Positions 1 through 8,043 of a stretch of 34,058 nt of DNA are shown here, in pieces (the first letter of the stretch is position 1; each line of letters opens with the position of its first letter). The notes beneath the pieces were generated by a model, which ran no database searches, was not told the DNA's origin, and saw only the letters and a program-made list of their open reading frames with translations. Origin of the DNA: Rhodothermales bacterium (GTDB lineage Bacteria; Bacteroidota; Rhodothermia; Rhodothermales; UBA10348); contig JANJTM010000031.1 of the NCBI GenBank assembly GCA_024711125.1, positions 1-34,058 on the forward strand. The letters run 5' to 3'. The position numbers were made by a program, and so were the translations under genes.

Positions 1-477
1 GCGTTCTCGGTTCCGACCGATCTCCGGGCGAGTTCGCTCCACCTGGAGCGGCCCTCCAACCGTCATTACCTGCGCCGATTCCTGCGCACCCTGCGCCGCA
101 AGATCCGGCAGAAGGCCGCCCTGCACCCCGATGCCTTCGACACCGACGGCCTGGACACCGTCACGACGCTTCGCGCCTTCGACGACCGTTACACGGCCCC
201 GCTGCACGGATTCCGGGACGCGGAAGACTACTGGGCGAGGGCATCGTGCGGGCCGTTCATCGCAGGCATAGCGGTACCGACGCTGATCGTGAACAGCCTC
301 GACGACCCGTTCCTTCCGCCCGAATGCTACCCGGTCGCGGCTGCGTCGGCGAGTCGGCACGTCATGCTCGAGACGCCGCGGCACGGGGGTCACGTCGGAT
401 TCGTCCGGTTCGGGGACGACGGGCGGTACTGGTCCGAGCGCCGCGCGGCCGACTTCCTGTCGGTGCACGCCGGCTGA
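1..477 (+). CDS. YheT-family alpha/beta hydrolase, C-terminal part (5' end outside window)
   Basis: The open frame enters from the window edge in frame 1 and stops with TGA at 475-477, leaving 158 C-terminal residues. It begins at 'FSVPTDLRASS', contains 'FDDRYTAPLHGF' and 'DYWARAS', then 'IVNSLDDPF' and 'GGHVGF'. These are hallmarks of the YheT/ABHD1-3 group of serine hydrolases. The catalytic Asp lies in SLDDPF (visible residues 101-102) and the catalytic His in GGHVGF (residue 131). The nucleophile Ser motif would lie upstream, outside the window. Family members are esterase-like enzymes of mostly unknown natural substrate, so only the family is assigned. The gene converges on the multicopper oxidase gene with just 7 nt between stop codons, so no separate terminator fits between them. 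Confidence 0.88.
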   Translation, partial: AFSVPTDLRASSLHLERPSNRHYLRRFLRTLRRKIRQKAALHPDAFDTDGLDTVTTLRAFDDRYTAPLHGFRDAEDYWARASCGPFIAGIAVPTLIVNSLDDPFLPPECYPVAAASASRHVMLETPRHGGHVGFVRFGDDGRYWSERRAADFLSVHAG

Positions 478-484
478 CGTACGG

Positions 485-2170
485 TCAGTGCGTTCCCGGG
501 TCGCCCACCTCGAACCCGAGCATCATGCCCGAATGCAGGTGCTCGGCGATGTGGCAGTGCGCCATCCACTTGCCGGGGTTCGACATGTCGACCAGGAAGT
601 CGACCGTGGAGCCGACGGGCACGATCGCCGTGTCCTTCCACACGAGATTGGTGTTCCGCACCCCGTCCACGTCGAGGACGAGGAACCGCTGCCCATGGAT
701 GTGGAACGGGTGGTTCATGGGGTGGAACGACTTCGGATTGTTGAAGAGGCGGATCTTGACCACCTCGCCCTCGCCGAAGCGCCAGTCGATGTCCATGTTC
801 TCCCGCCCGGTGTCGAGGTCCCGGAGGATCCATTCGACCTGCTTCGAGGTCGAGAGCCAGTTCATCTCGGGCATCGGGTCGTTGAACTCGGCGGGGGAGA
901 CGTAGAGCGTGTCCATCTCCATCATGGCCACCGTGATCTGCGGGAGGTCGCGGTGGCGCAGCGTCAGTTCGAGTCGGCGGTCGGGCGCCCGGTCGAAATG
1001 CGGGCGGAAGGCGTCGATGTCCTCCGAGACGTCGGTATTGACCCGCAGATCGGCGAACGAGGCCGCGAACGACGGCGACGCCTCGCGGCCCGACACGGTT
1101 ACGGCGCCGAGGGTGTCGACGTGGGGGAAGAACTCCCCGCGAAAGTGATCGACCGCCTGGATCGTGTTGGTGATCGTGTACGTGCCCGGCCGGTCGAAGA
1201 GCACGTCCACCACGTACCGCTCGGCGGGGGCGATCACGACCGACCGCACGGCGACCTCGCGCTCGAACTTCGACACGTCCGAGGCCACGACCTTGATCGG
1301 GGCGCCTCCGAACACCACGTTGAAGGTGCGTGAGTTCGCTACGTTGGTCAGGAAGAAGCGTACCACCTCGCCCCGGTCGACCTCCAGCCGGTACGCGGTG
1401 TCGCCGTTGACCAGCATGACGTTGCCGAAGCGGCCCATGAGCGCGTGCGTCGGGCTGTCGTCGCCGTACGGAAGCAGGCCGTACTCGTCCACGAGGATGT
1501 CGTCCAGGATGACGACCTCCTCCCGGTTGGCGGGGGCATACCAGGCGTCCGATTCCGGGTCGACGAGCATGTTTCCGTACATGCCGAGGTCCTGCTGCAC
1601 GTCCTCGCGGATGTGCGGATGGTACCAGAAAATGCCGGTGTCCGGGAAGCGCAGCTCGTAGGTGAACGACTCCTTGCGTTCGACGGGGGCCTGCCCGACG
1701 CCCGGCACCCCGTCGAAGCGCCAGTCGTGGCGCAGCCCGTGCCAGTGCACGGTCGTCGGCATCTCGATGTCGTTGGTGAACCGCACGATGACCTTCGAGC
1801 CCCGCTCGGCCCGGAGCAGCGGCCCGGGGATCTGCCGGTTGTAGCCGAACATCACGATGGGCTTCCCTGCGATCGTCTTGCGCACGATCGAGGCCGTGAG
1901 GTCCAGCGTGTCGCCGTCCTCGACGCGCACGACCTGGCGGGGTTCGGCCTCGGGGAACTGCATCGGATCGATGCCGAGCCCGGGCAGCCACGGCGCGGTA
2001 GGCGGCACGAGGCTCTCCATGCCGGGCATCATCGGCATGTTGGCCGGCATGGGCACCATGCGCCAGGCCACGCTGTCGGCGGGCGGCGGCGCGACGTGGT
2101 GGTGGTGTTCGTGCTGGGCCGCCGCCGGAAGGGCGAGCCCGAATGCGAGCGGCAAAACGGCGAAACGCAT
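485..2170 (-). CDS. Secreted multicopper oxidase with His/Met-rich N-terminus
   Basis: 561 aa. It has a signal peptide (MRFAVLPLAFGLALPAAAQ) followed directly by HEHHHH and then a Met-rich stretch, both plausible copper-binding sequences. All four copper motifs of laccase/CotA-type multicopper oxidases are present: HWHG at 142-145, WYHPHI with HPH at 184-186, HPMNHPFHIHG about 70 residues from the end, and HCHIAEHL at 538-545 with a candidate axial Met at 549. It should couple one-electron oxidation of a substrate to reduction of O2 to water outside the cytoplasmic membrane; whether the substrate is Cu(I), another metal or an organic compound cannot be read from sequence. The frame is open upstream, but the ATG at 2170 gives the signal peptide and lies only 5 nt after the upstream gene's stop. 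It is the last gene of the propeller operon. Confidence 0.93.
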   Translation of the reverse strand: MRFAVLPLAFGLALPAAAQHEHHHHVAPPPADSVAWRMVPMPANMPMMPGMESLVPPTAPWLPGLGIDPMQFPEAEPRQVVRVEDGDTLDLTASIVRKTIAGKPIVMFGYNRQIPGPLLRAERGSKVIVRFTNDIEMPTTVHWHGLRHDWRFDGVPGVGQAPVERKESFTYELRFPDTGIFWYHPHIREDVQQDLGMYGNMLVDPESDAWYAPANREEVVILDDILVDEYGLLPYGDDSPTHALMGRFGNVMLVNGDTAYRLEVDRGEVVRFFLTNVANSRTFNVVFGGAPIKVVASDVSKFEREVAVRSVVIAPAERYVVDVLFDRPGTYTITNTIQAVDHFRGEFFPHVDTLGAVTVSGREASPSFAASFADLRVNTDVSEDIDAFRPHFDRAPDRRLELTLRHRDLPQITVAMMEMDTLYVSPAEFNDPMPEMNWLSTSKQVEWILRDLDTGRENMDIDWRFGEGEVVKIRLFNNPKSFHPMNHPFHIHGQRFLVLDVDGVRNTNLVWKDTAIVPVGSTVDFLVDMSNPGKWMAHCHIAEHLHSGMMLGFEVGDPGTH

Positions 2171-2175
2171 CGTCG

Positions 2176-2706
2176 TCAACGGTACCCGAACGTGGCGCAG
2201 GGTTCCGACTGGAACGGGCCGTGACCGGCCATCGTGTGCATTTTTCCGCTCCGGGACATGCCCCGGAGCACGATGGGGCCGGTCCAGCGCTCGCCGGGCG
2301 CCGCGCCGTCCGGCTCGAGGGAGATCACGACCAGGAACTTGTTCCACGCCGTGGAGCCCGTGATCCGGTGCTCGGCGTCGAGCGGACCCAGGCGGACGAC
2401 CTCCGAAAGATCCGGCCGGGTCAGCCAGGCGACATACGTGCCGGTGCGGGCCGCGGCAAGGCGCTCGACCCCGATCGAGAGGTCGAGCGCATACGAACCG
2501 TCCTCGGCGAGCGAGATGCCGAACGGCGAGGCCGCGTACGACACCGACGCGGTCCCGGTCGCCATGTAGCTGCCCGGGACGCGCCTCGTGGTTACGAGTT
2601 CGATGGCGTAATACGCCGGCCCGACCGGGTCCACGGCCGTGCACTCGGCAACGGAGGAGCCGGGACCGATTCCGGCGGCAACGAGAAGCAGGGTGGCGAA
2701 GGTCAT
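2176..2706 (-). CDS. Small exported protein, RskA-like sequence pattern, function unknown
   Basis: 176 aa. The hydrophobic N-terminus (MTFATLLLVAAGIGPGSS) looks like a signal peptide but lacks the usual positive charges. Only two Cys are present, C22 and C170, which could form a disulfide. The middle, roughly residues 88-150, has the pattern 'TGTYVAWL...LG...FLVVISLEPDG...TGPIVLRG'. This recalls the extracytoplasmic beta domain of RskA-type anti-sigma factors, but the N-terminal sigma-binding part and the transmembrane helix of a real anti-sigma factor are missing. The resemblance is a pattern judgement, not a search result. The gene sits 7 nt after the preceding propeller gene and 5 nt before the multicopper oxidase, so it is almost certainly co-transcribed and may be an accessory protein of the oxidase. 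Confidence 0.7.
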   Translation of the reverse strand: MTFATLLLVAAGIGPGSSVAECTAVDPVGPAYYAIELVTTRRVPGSYMATGTASVSYAASPFGISLAEDGSYALDLSIGVERLAAARTGTYVAWLTRPDLSEVVRLGPLDAEHRITGSTAWNKFLVVISLEPDGAAPGERWTGPIVLRGMSRSGKMHTMAGHGPFQSEPCATFGYR

Positions 2707-2713
2707 GGCCGCA

Positions 2714-4066
2714 TCAATGCGTTCCGGTCGGCCCGTGATCCCAGTCCTGTACGCTGGAGATGTTCGCGACCCCGTACCAGGCCCCGTTCCACCCCTCGAA
2801 ACCCTTCATGCGGAAGGTCCAGAACCCCGTCGACATGTCGCTGATGAGGATCAGCCCGTCGGCGTTGCGGATGTCCACGCCGAACGCACCGTTCGCGACC
2901 GCGCCCTCCATGAACCCGACGTTCCGGGGTCCCGTGAAGGTGTCGTACCAGGCCACGGTGCGCGGCTCATTCGGATCCTCGAGGCTGAAGACCTGCAGCC
3001 CGTCGTGGTACCCCGAAACGAAGACGTAGGGCCACCGCACTTCGTGGTTGTGCACCAGGCCGTCCCAGGCGGCGGTCCAGGCCGAAATCGGGCTCCGGAC
3101 GTTCTTCACCGTGCCGTCGAGCGCCGCCTTCATGTCGAAGATGCGCAGCGGGGCATACTTGTACTCGACCTCGGTGACCGCGTAGCGGCCGTCGGGGCTG
3201 GGCGTGAACGTGTGTCCGTAATCCACGCCGCTGATGCCCGTCAGCGTGAAGAGCAGCGACGGCTTCGTGACGTCCGAGATGTCATAGACGAAGTATCCGC
3301 CGGTTCCGCCCCCGTAGAAACGGTCCTGCCCGGTTTCGGGGTGCCAGCCGGCATACAGGTCGTGGTAGGACTGGAAGGGTCCGAGCGCGCCGTCGACGCC
3401 GGGCACCTCGGAGACGAGCGCGTTCTCGACGTCGCCCTCGACCACCCTGCCCAGGTCATACACGTTCGCCTTGGGCCCGGCCACCGTCGTCAGCAGGTAG
3501 ACGCCCCCGTTGGAGTGCCTGTAAATGAAGATGTTATGGAAGCCCGTCGGGTTCTGGGGAGCCCGGATGCGGGCCACTTCCTTCACCTTGGAGGCGTCCG
3601 GCAGGCCGGTGACGTCGAGCACCACGGCTCCCAGGTCGGCGTTCGGACCGCCCGGGAAGAATTGGAGCGACTGCACCACGTAGTAGCGCCCCTTCCACTT
3701 GAAGTGCTTGATGTCCATGCCGCCGAGGCCGACGTGCAGGTCGGGGTCCTCGATGCGCCAGCGGTAGATCACGCGGGGTTTCGCGGGGTCCGAAATGTCG
3801 ATGACGTCGGTGCCGCGCTCGGTGCCCACGCCGACGGTTCCGCGCGAAACGTACGCGAACGGCCGGCCGAGCTCCTGCTCCACGTCCATGTCCATGGTGT
3901 TGAGCGGGGCGCCCAGGTTGACGTGGCCGAGCACGGTGATGTTGTCGGAACCCGGTCGGTCGGGCGTCCACGGCGTTTCGTACAACTGGGCCCGGACGGG
4001 CGTCGCGACGGCGAGCACCAGGGCGGCGGCGAGAAGGCGCATGGTCGGTTTGCGATGGATGTTCAT
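2714..4066 (-). CDS. Secreted LVIVD-type beta-propeller protein (paralog 3 of the operon)
   Basis: 450 aa. Signal peptide is within MNIHRKPTMRLLAAALVLAVATPVRAQ. The body has repeated blade-like units such as 'TDVIDISDPAKP', 'YFVYDISDVTKP', 'LRIFDMKAALDG' and 'ADGLILISDMSTG', matching the LVIVD repeat pattern. Conserved histidines lie in DLHVG, KHFKWKG, GFHNIFIYRH, SYHDLYAGWHP, YGHTFTPSPDG and HNHEVRWPY. Such a set could build a metal site in the propeller, by analogy with selenium-binding-protein/methanethiol oxidase propellers; that analogy is inference. The start at 4066 is chosen because its ATG overlaps the upstream TGA (ATGA, 4 nt), implying translational coupling; an alternative in-frame ATG lies at 4042. 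The neighbouring paralogs are closely similar, even in DNA around the 'ADGL' blade. Confidence 0.87.
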   Translation of the reverse strand: MNIHRKPTMRLLAAALVLAVATPVRAQLYETPWTPDRPGSDNITVLGHVNLGAPLNTMDMDVEQELGRPFAYVSRGTVGVGTERGTDVIDISDPAKPRVIYRWRIEDPDLHVGLGGMDIKHFKWKGRYYVVQSLQFFPGGPNADLGAVVLDVTGLPDASKVKEVARIRAPQNPTGFHNIFIYRHSNGGVYLLTTVAGPKANVYDLGRVVEGDVENALVSEVPGVDGALGPFQSYHDLYAGWHPETGQDRFYGGGTGGYFVYDISDVTKPSLLFTLTGISGVDYGHTFTPSPDGRYAVTEVEYKYAPLRIFDMKAALDGTVKNVRSPISAWTAAWDGLVHNHEVRWPYVFVSGYHDGLQVFSLEDPNEPRTVAWYDTFTGPRNVGFMEGAVANGAFGVDIRNADGLILISDMSTGFWTFRMKGFEGWNGAWYGVANISSVQDWDHGPTGTH

Positions 4067-5391
4067 CGGGAAGGTCCGTTTTCCCAGTCCTGGACGCTCG
4101 AGATGTTCGGCATGCCGTAGTCGGCGCCGTTCCAGCCCGAGAACCCTTCCATGCGGAAGGTCCAGAAGCCGGTCGTCATGTCGCTGATCACGATCAGCCC
4201 GTCGGCGTTGCGCACGTCGACGCCGAACGCGCCGTTGATGTACGGAATGAAATCGTCCGGCCTGGGACCGATGTAGGTATCGTAGTACCCGACCGTGACC
4301 GGATCGTGCGGATCCTCCATCGAGAAGACCTGCAGCCCGTCGAGGTACCCCGAAACGAAGACGTACGGCCAGCGCACCTCGTGATTGTGCACCAGGTTGC
4401 GGTAGTCGGGGGTCCAGGCCGAGATCGGGTCGTTGATGTTGCGGCGCTCGCCGTCGAGCGCGGGCTTGAGATCGAAGATGCGCAGCGGCGCGAATTCGTA
4501 CTCCACCTCCGCGACCACGTACCGCCCGTCGGGGGTCGGGGTGAACGTGTGCCCCCAGTCCACCCCGCGAACGCCGGTCAGCGTGATCTCGAGCTTCGGA
4601 TTGCGGATGTCGGAGATGTCGAAGATGTAGTATCCGCCGGTTCCGCCGCCGTAGAAGCGGTCCTGCCCGGTGTCCGGGTGGTATCCGGCGTACAGGTCGT
4701 GGTAGGACGTGGTCCGTTCGTCCACGCCGGCCTGCGCAGGGATCGGGATCCGGCTGACCAGCGCACCCGCCACGTCCCCCTCGACCACCTTTCCGAGATC
4801 GTACACGTGCGCGGCTCCGCCCCGGATCGTCGTCAGCAGGTAGACGCGACCGTCCGTGTGTCGGTAGATGAAGATGTTGTGGAAGCCCCCGGGCAGGTCG
4901 GGTTCGCGCAGGCGCGCGACCTCGCGCACCTTGGAGGCGTCCGGAAGCCCCGTCACGTCGAACACGATGCCCCCGAGGTCGGCGTCCGGGCCACCCTGGC
5001 TGAATTCGAACGATTGCACGATGTAGTAGCGGCCCTTCCACTTGAAGTGCTTGACGTCCATGCCGCCGCGGTTCGTGTGCAGGTCCTCGTCCTCGAGCCG
5101 CCAGCGCAGCAGCACTTTCGGCTGGGTCGGATCCGAGATGTCGATCATATCGACGCCCTTGGGGCCGCCGTCGACCAGCGAGGCGCGGCTCACGTAGGCG
5201 AACGGGCGCGAGAGCTCCTGCTCGATGTCCAGGTCGGTGACGGTGAGGCGCTTCCCGAGCGGGATGTGGCCGACTACCTCGATGTTGTCCGATCCCCGGT
5301 CGAGCGGGGACATCGTGGACTGGGCCGCGGCCTCGCCGCAGATCGTGACCAGGAGGGCAGCGCCGGTCAGCGCCGAAAAAAGTCGTCTCAT
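4063..5391 (-). CDS. Secreted LVIVD-type beta-propeller protein (paralog 2)
   Basis: 442 aa. The chosen ATG at 5391 gives a clean signal peptide (MRRLFSALTGAALLVTICGEAAAQ) and has GGAG 6 nt upstream. A longer in-frame start at 5424 would add 11 charged residues and overlap the upstream gene. The protein aligns end to end by eye with the next gene: 'GVDMIDISDPTQP', 'GGMDVKHFKWKGRYY', 'GFHNIFIYRH', 'YHDLYAGYHPDTGQDRFYGGG', 'WGHTFTPTPDGRY', 'HNHEVRWPYVFVSGY', 'FGVDVRNADGL'. The histidines of these motifs are all kept. It is probably a periplasmic or surface propeller that binds metal or a protein partner; no enzymatic activity can be assigned. It overlaps the next gene by 4 nt (ATGA). Confidence 0.88.
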   Translation of the reverse strand: MRRLFSALTGAALLVTICGEAAAQSTMSPLDRGSDNIEVVGHIPLGKRLTVTDLDIEQELSRPFAYVSRASLVDGGPKGVDMIDISDPTQPKVLLRWRLEDEDLHTNRGGMDVKHFKWKGRYYIVQSFEFSQGGPDADLGGIVFDVTGLPDASKVREVARLREPDLPGGFHNIFIYRHTDGRVYLLTTIRGGAAHVYDLGKVVEGDVAGALVSRIPIPAQAGVDERTTSYHDLYAGYHPDTGQDRFYGGGTGGYYIFDISDIRNPKLEITLTGVRGVDWGHTFTPTPDGRYVVAEVEYEFAPLRIFDLKPALDGERRNINDPISAWTPDYRNLVHNHEVRWPYVFVSGYLDGLQVFSMEDPHDPVTVGYYDTYIGPRPDDFIPYINGAFGVDVRNADGLIVISDMTTGFWTFRMEGFSGWNGADYGMPNISSVQDWENGPSR

Positions 5392-5410
5392 CGGATCTCC
5401 GGTTGGCGGT

Positions 5411-6787
5411 TCATCGGACTTCATCCCACGGCTGGGCGCTCGACACGTCCGGCATGCCCCAGTCGGGACCGTACCAGCGATGGAAGCCCTGCATGCGGAA
5501 TGCCCAGAATCCGGTGGTCATGTCGCTGACCACGATCAGCCCGTCGGCGTTGCGCACGTCCACGCCCCACGCGCCGTCGTAGACGTTCCACGTATACGGG
5601 CTTCCGGGCATGCGGGCCGACTCGCTGCGGTTGTCGTGCACGCCGTCGAAGGTGTCGTAGTAGGCGACGGTGAACGGACGCGCGGGGTCGGTCATGTCGA
5701 ATACCGAGAGACCCGTCTGGTAGCCCGCCACGAAGACGAAGGGCCACCGCACCTCGTGGTTGTGCGCGACGCTTTTCCAGTCGGCGTGCCAGACGCCCAC
5801 GGCTTCGTCGATGTTGTCCACGACGCCGTCGAGCGCCGGCTTCAGGTCGAAGATGCGAAGCGGCGCATACTGGAATTCGGTCTCGGCGACGGCGTAGCGG
5901 CCGTCCGGGGTCGGGGTGAACGTGTGGCCCCAGGGCACCCCGGGCACGTCGAGGATCGTCGCGAGCAGTTCGGGGCGGGCGAGATCAGAGATGTTGTAGA
6001 CGTAGTATCCGCTTCCGCCCCCGCCGTAAAACCGGTCCTGGCCGGATTCCGGGTGGTAGGCCACGTAGAAATCGTGGTACCCGTTCGCCCACATGTTCTC
6101 GCTCTCGGCCACGGGCACCAGGCCGGACAGCGAACGATTCTCCGTCGCCAGCACGGCGTCCATCTCGGTGCCGCCGGACTTGAGGAAGAGGTCCATGTCG
6201 AACACCTTCGCGTACTGGCCGCTGGTCGCGAAGAGCAGCGGCTTTCCGTTCGAGTGCCGGTACATGAACATGTTGTGGAAGCCGCCGGGCGAATCGGGCT
6301 GCCGGATGCGTCCTACCTCGACGACCTTGCCGGGGAGATCGGTCATGTCGAAGACGATTGCGCCGACGTCCGAATTGGGGCCGCCCTGCGAGAACTGGAC
6401 CGACTGGACGTAGTACGTGCGCCCCTCGTGCTTGAAGTAGCGGCCGTCCATCGCTCCACCCACGTGCAGGTCGGGATTCTCGATGCGCCAGCGATGGATC
6501 ACCCGGGCGTGGTACGGGTCGCGTAGATCGATCACGTCGAAACCGATCTCGTGCACGCGACGGGCCACGTAGGCGTAGGGGCGTTCCGGATCCTGCTCGA
6601 TCTCGATATCCGACACCGACCCGGCCATGCCGAGCGGGACATGGGCGACCACCTCGATGTTGGCGCTTCCGCGCGCTCCCGGCTCGGGCGGATGCTGCGG
6701 GTGTTCGAGACCCTGGCCCGCCACGGGCACGGCACAGGGCAGCAGGGCGATGACGGCCGCGGTCGCGGCCCGGCGTATCGTATGCAT
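5411..6787 (-). CDS. Secreted LVIVD-type beta-propeller protein (paralog 1)
   Basis: 458 aa. Start is placed at 6787, which gives the signal peptide MHTIRRAATAAVIALLPCAVPVAGQ and lies 5 nt after the upstream stop; the frame is open to 6829 but that extension would precede the signal peptide. The mature N-terminus has a short His-containing segment (LEHPQHPPEPG). The propeller motifs shared with paralogs 2 and 3 are present: 'DLHVGGAMDG', 'GFHNMFMYRH', 'YHDFYVAYHPESGQDRFYGGGG', 'WGHTFTPTPDGRY', 'HNHEVRWPFVFVAGY', 'WGVDVRNADGLIVVSD'. It differs in having KHEG in place of KHFKWKG and two insertions, near 'FLKSGGTEMDAVLATENRS' and near 'SESARMPGSPYTWN'. Same inferred extracytoplasmic role as its paralogs. 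Confidence 0.87.
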   Translation of the reverse strand: MHTIRRAATAAVIALLPCAVPVAGQGLEHPQHPPEPGARGSANIEVVAHVPLGMAGSVSDIEIEQDPERPYAYVARRVHEIGFDVIDLRDPYHARVIHRWRIENPDLHVGGAMDGRYFKHEGRTYYVQSVQFSQGGPNSDVGAIVFDMTDLPGKVVEVGRIRQPDSPGGFHNMFMYRHSNGKPLLFATSGQYAKVFDMDLFLKSGGTEMDAVLATENRSLSGLVPVAESENMWANGYHDFYVAYHPESGQDRFYGGGGSGYYVYNISDLARPELLATILDVPGVPWGHTFTPTPDGRYAVAETEFQYAPLRIFDLKPALDGVVDNIDEAVGVWHADWKSVAHNHEVRWPFVFVAGYQTGLSVFDMTDPARPFTVAYYDTFDGVHDNRSESARMPGSPYTWNVYDGAWGVDVRNADGLIVVSDMTTGFWAFRMQGFHRWYGPDWGMPDVSSAQPWDEVR

Positions 6788-6792
6788 GGCAA

Positions 6793-7974
6793 TCACCAGC
6801 GGTCGGCTTCGGTCGGAAGGCGGCTCCATCGCTGGGCCGGCCCCAGGTCAGGCACTCCCCAGCCGCGGCCGTCCCAACCGCGAAAGTCCTCGATGCGGAG
6901 CAGCCAGAGTCCCGTGGCGGCGTCACTGACGGCGACGAGGCCGTCATGGTCCCGGACATCGACCGAGACCGCCCCTTCCGCCTCGTCCGTGCCCTCCCAG
7001 GTTCGCCAGAACGCGGTCGTGTAGGCCTCCTGGGGGTTGCGCACGTTCACCACGTGGAAGCCGGCCGGGCCGGAGGCGACGAACAGGTAGGGCCAGCGCA
7101 ACTGGAAGTCCCGGGCCACGCCCCGCCAGTCGGCGGTCCAGGCCCCGACGTCGGTCCGCACCGTCGAAACGCTGCCGTCGAGCGCGGGGCGCAGGTCGAA
7201 GATCCTCGTCGGAGCGGTCGCGTAGCCTGCGGTAGTCGCCAGCTGCAGGCCGTCCGGGGAGACCTGGGCCCTCGTGCCGACGTCGACGATGGCGGGCTGA
7301 ACGAAAGTCACCAGGCGTGCGCCGGTCCAGCCCGTTACGTCGAAAACCGAGTATCCACCGGTTCCGGACGTGTAGACCCGGTCGGTACCCGTCGCGAGGT
7401 CGAAGAGGGCGAAGACGCCTTCCATCGTTCGATGGCGACCGCGGGCACCTTCGGGGATGCCGATCTCGAAGAGCGCGAGAGACGGCGCCGCGGCGTCGAT
7501 CACGAACGCCCGGTCGCCCGCGGCGGCCAGCAGGATGCGTCGACCGTCTGACGCGTGGTACGCGAACAGGGCCTTGACGCCGGGGAGCACGGTCCGCGTT
7601 CCGCGGGACGGACGCCGCGGATCCGAGACGTCGATCCAGTCGATGCCCTCGTCGTGGCCCACGGCCAGAAGGTGCCGCCGGTCCCGGGTCTCGAGCAGGG
7701 CCAGGGCGCGTGGCGCGGGCTCCTGCCCGATGCGGCCGAGCACCCGGGGGTCTGCGGGAGCCTGCACGGAAACGACGGCCACTTCGGCATCGAGGGCCAC
7801 GTACGCGTACGGCCGATCGGGGTGCTGATCCAGGAACAGGGCACCGGCAGTGCCGCCCAGCGGCAGCCGGGCTTCGAGCACGACGTTTCGTGAGCCGAGC
7901 GTGGACTGCGCGGTTGCCTGGGGAGAGGCAACGACGAGCCACGCGGCCACGAGGCCGAGGAGGCTTCGGGGCAT
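6793..7974 (-). CDS. Divergent secreted propeller paralog lacking the conserved histidines
   Basis: 393 aa, the first gene of the operon. The ATG at 7974 gives signal peptide MPRSLLGLVAAWLVVASPQATAQ; a longer open frame to 8127 is rejected because it precedes the signal peptide and runs into the tRNA-remnant region. The blade framework of the three downstream paralogs is recognisable ('IDWIDVSDPRRP', 'SGTGGYSVFDVTGWTG', 'TRIFDLRPALDGS', 'AWTADWRG', 'LRWPYLFVASG', 'VDVRDHDGLVAVSDAATGLW', 'FRGWDGRGWGVPDL'). The His motifs are gone: HNHEVRWP has become RDFQLRWP, GHTFTP..DGR has become GTRAQVSPDGL, and the YHD..HP..GQDRFYGGG block has become GVFALFDLATGTDRVYTSG. It may be a structural or regulatory partner rather than a metal-binding copy. 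Confidence 0.83.
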   Translation of the reverse strand: MPRSLLGLVAAWLVVASPQATAQSTLGSRNVVLEARLPLGGTAGALFLDQHPDRPYAYVALDAEVAVVSVQAPADPRVLGRIGQEPAPRALALLETRDRRHLLAVGHDEGIDWIDVSDPRRPSRGTRTVLPGVKALFAYHASDGRRILLAAAGDRAFVIDAAAPSLALFEIGIPEGARGRHRTMEGVFALFDLATGTDRVYTSGTGGYSVFDVTGWTGARLVTFVQPAIVDVGTRAQVSPDGLQLATTAGYATAPTRIFDLRPALDGSVSTVRTDVGAWTADWRGVARDFQLRWPYLFVASGPAGFHVVNVRNPQEAYTTAFWRTWEGTDEAEGAVSVDVRDHDGLVAVSDAATGLWLLRIEDFRGWDGRGWGVPDLGPAQRWSRLPTEADRW

Positions 7975-8009
7975 CGTTGGTTCCGGGCAGGAAGGACTTC
8001 GGGGGTCCG

Positions 8010-8040
8010 AAACTGTACGACCCTTCCTCCGGAAATGCAA
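8010..8040 (-). promoter_or_regulatory. Possible promoter of the propeller/multicopper-oxidase operon
   Basis: Read on the minus strand, a TTG (plus 8038-8040) is followed after 20 nt by TACAGTTT (plus 8010-8017), about 36 nt before the ATG at 7974. Spacing resembles the Bacteroidota -33/-7 promoter layout (TTTG and TAnnTTTG), but the -7 match is imperfect. Confidence 0.3.
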
Positions 8041-8043
8041 AAG

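Noticed and set aside
2171-2644. N-terminal extension of the multicopper oxidase over the upstream small gene
   Set aside because: The longer frame overlaps another coding sequence, and the ATG at 2170 starts a signal peptide.
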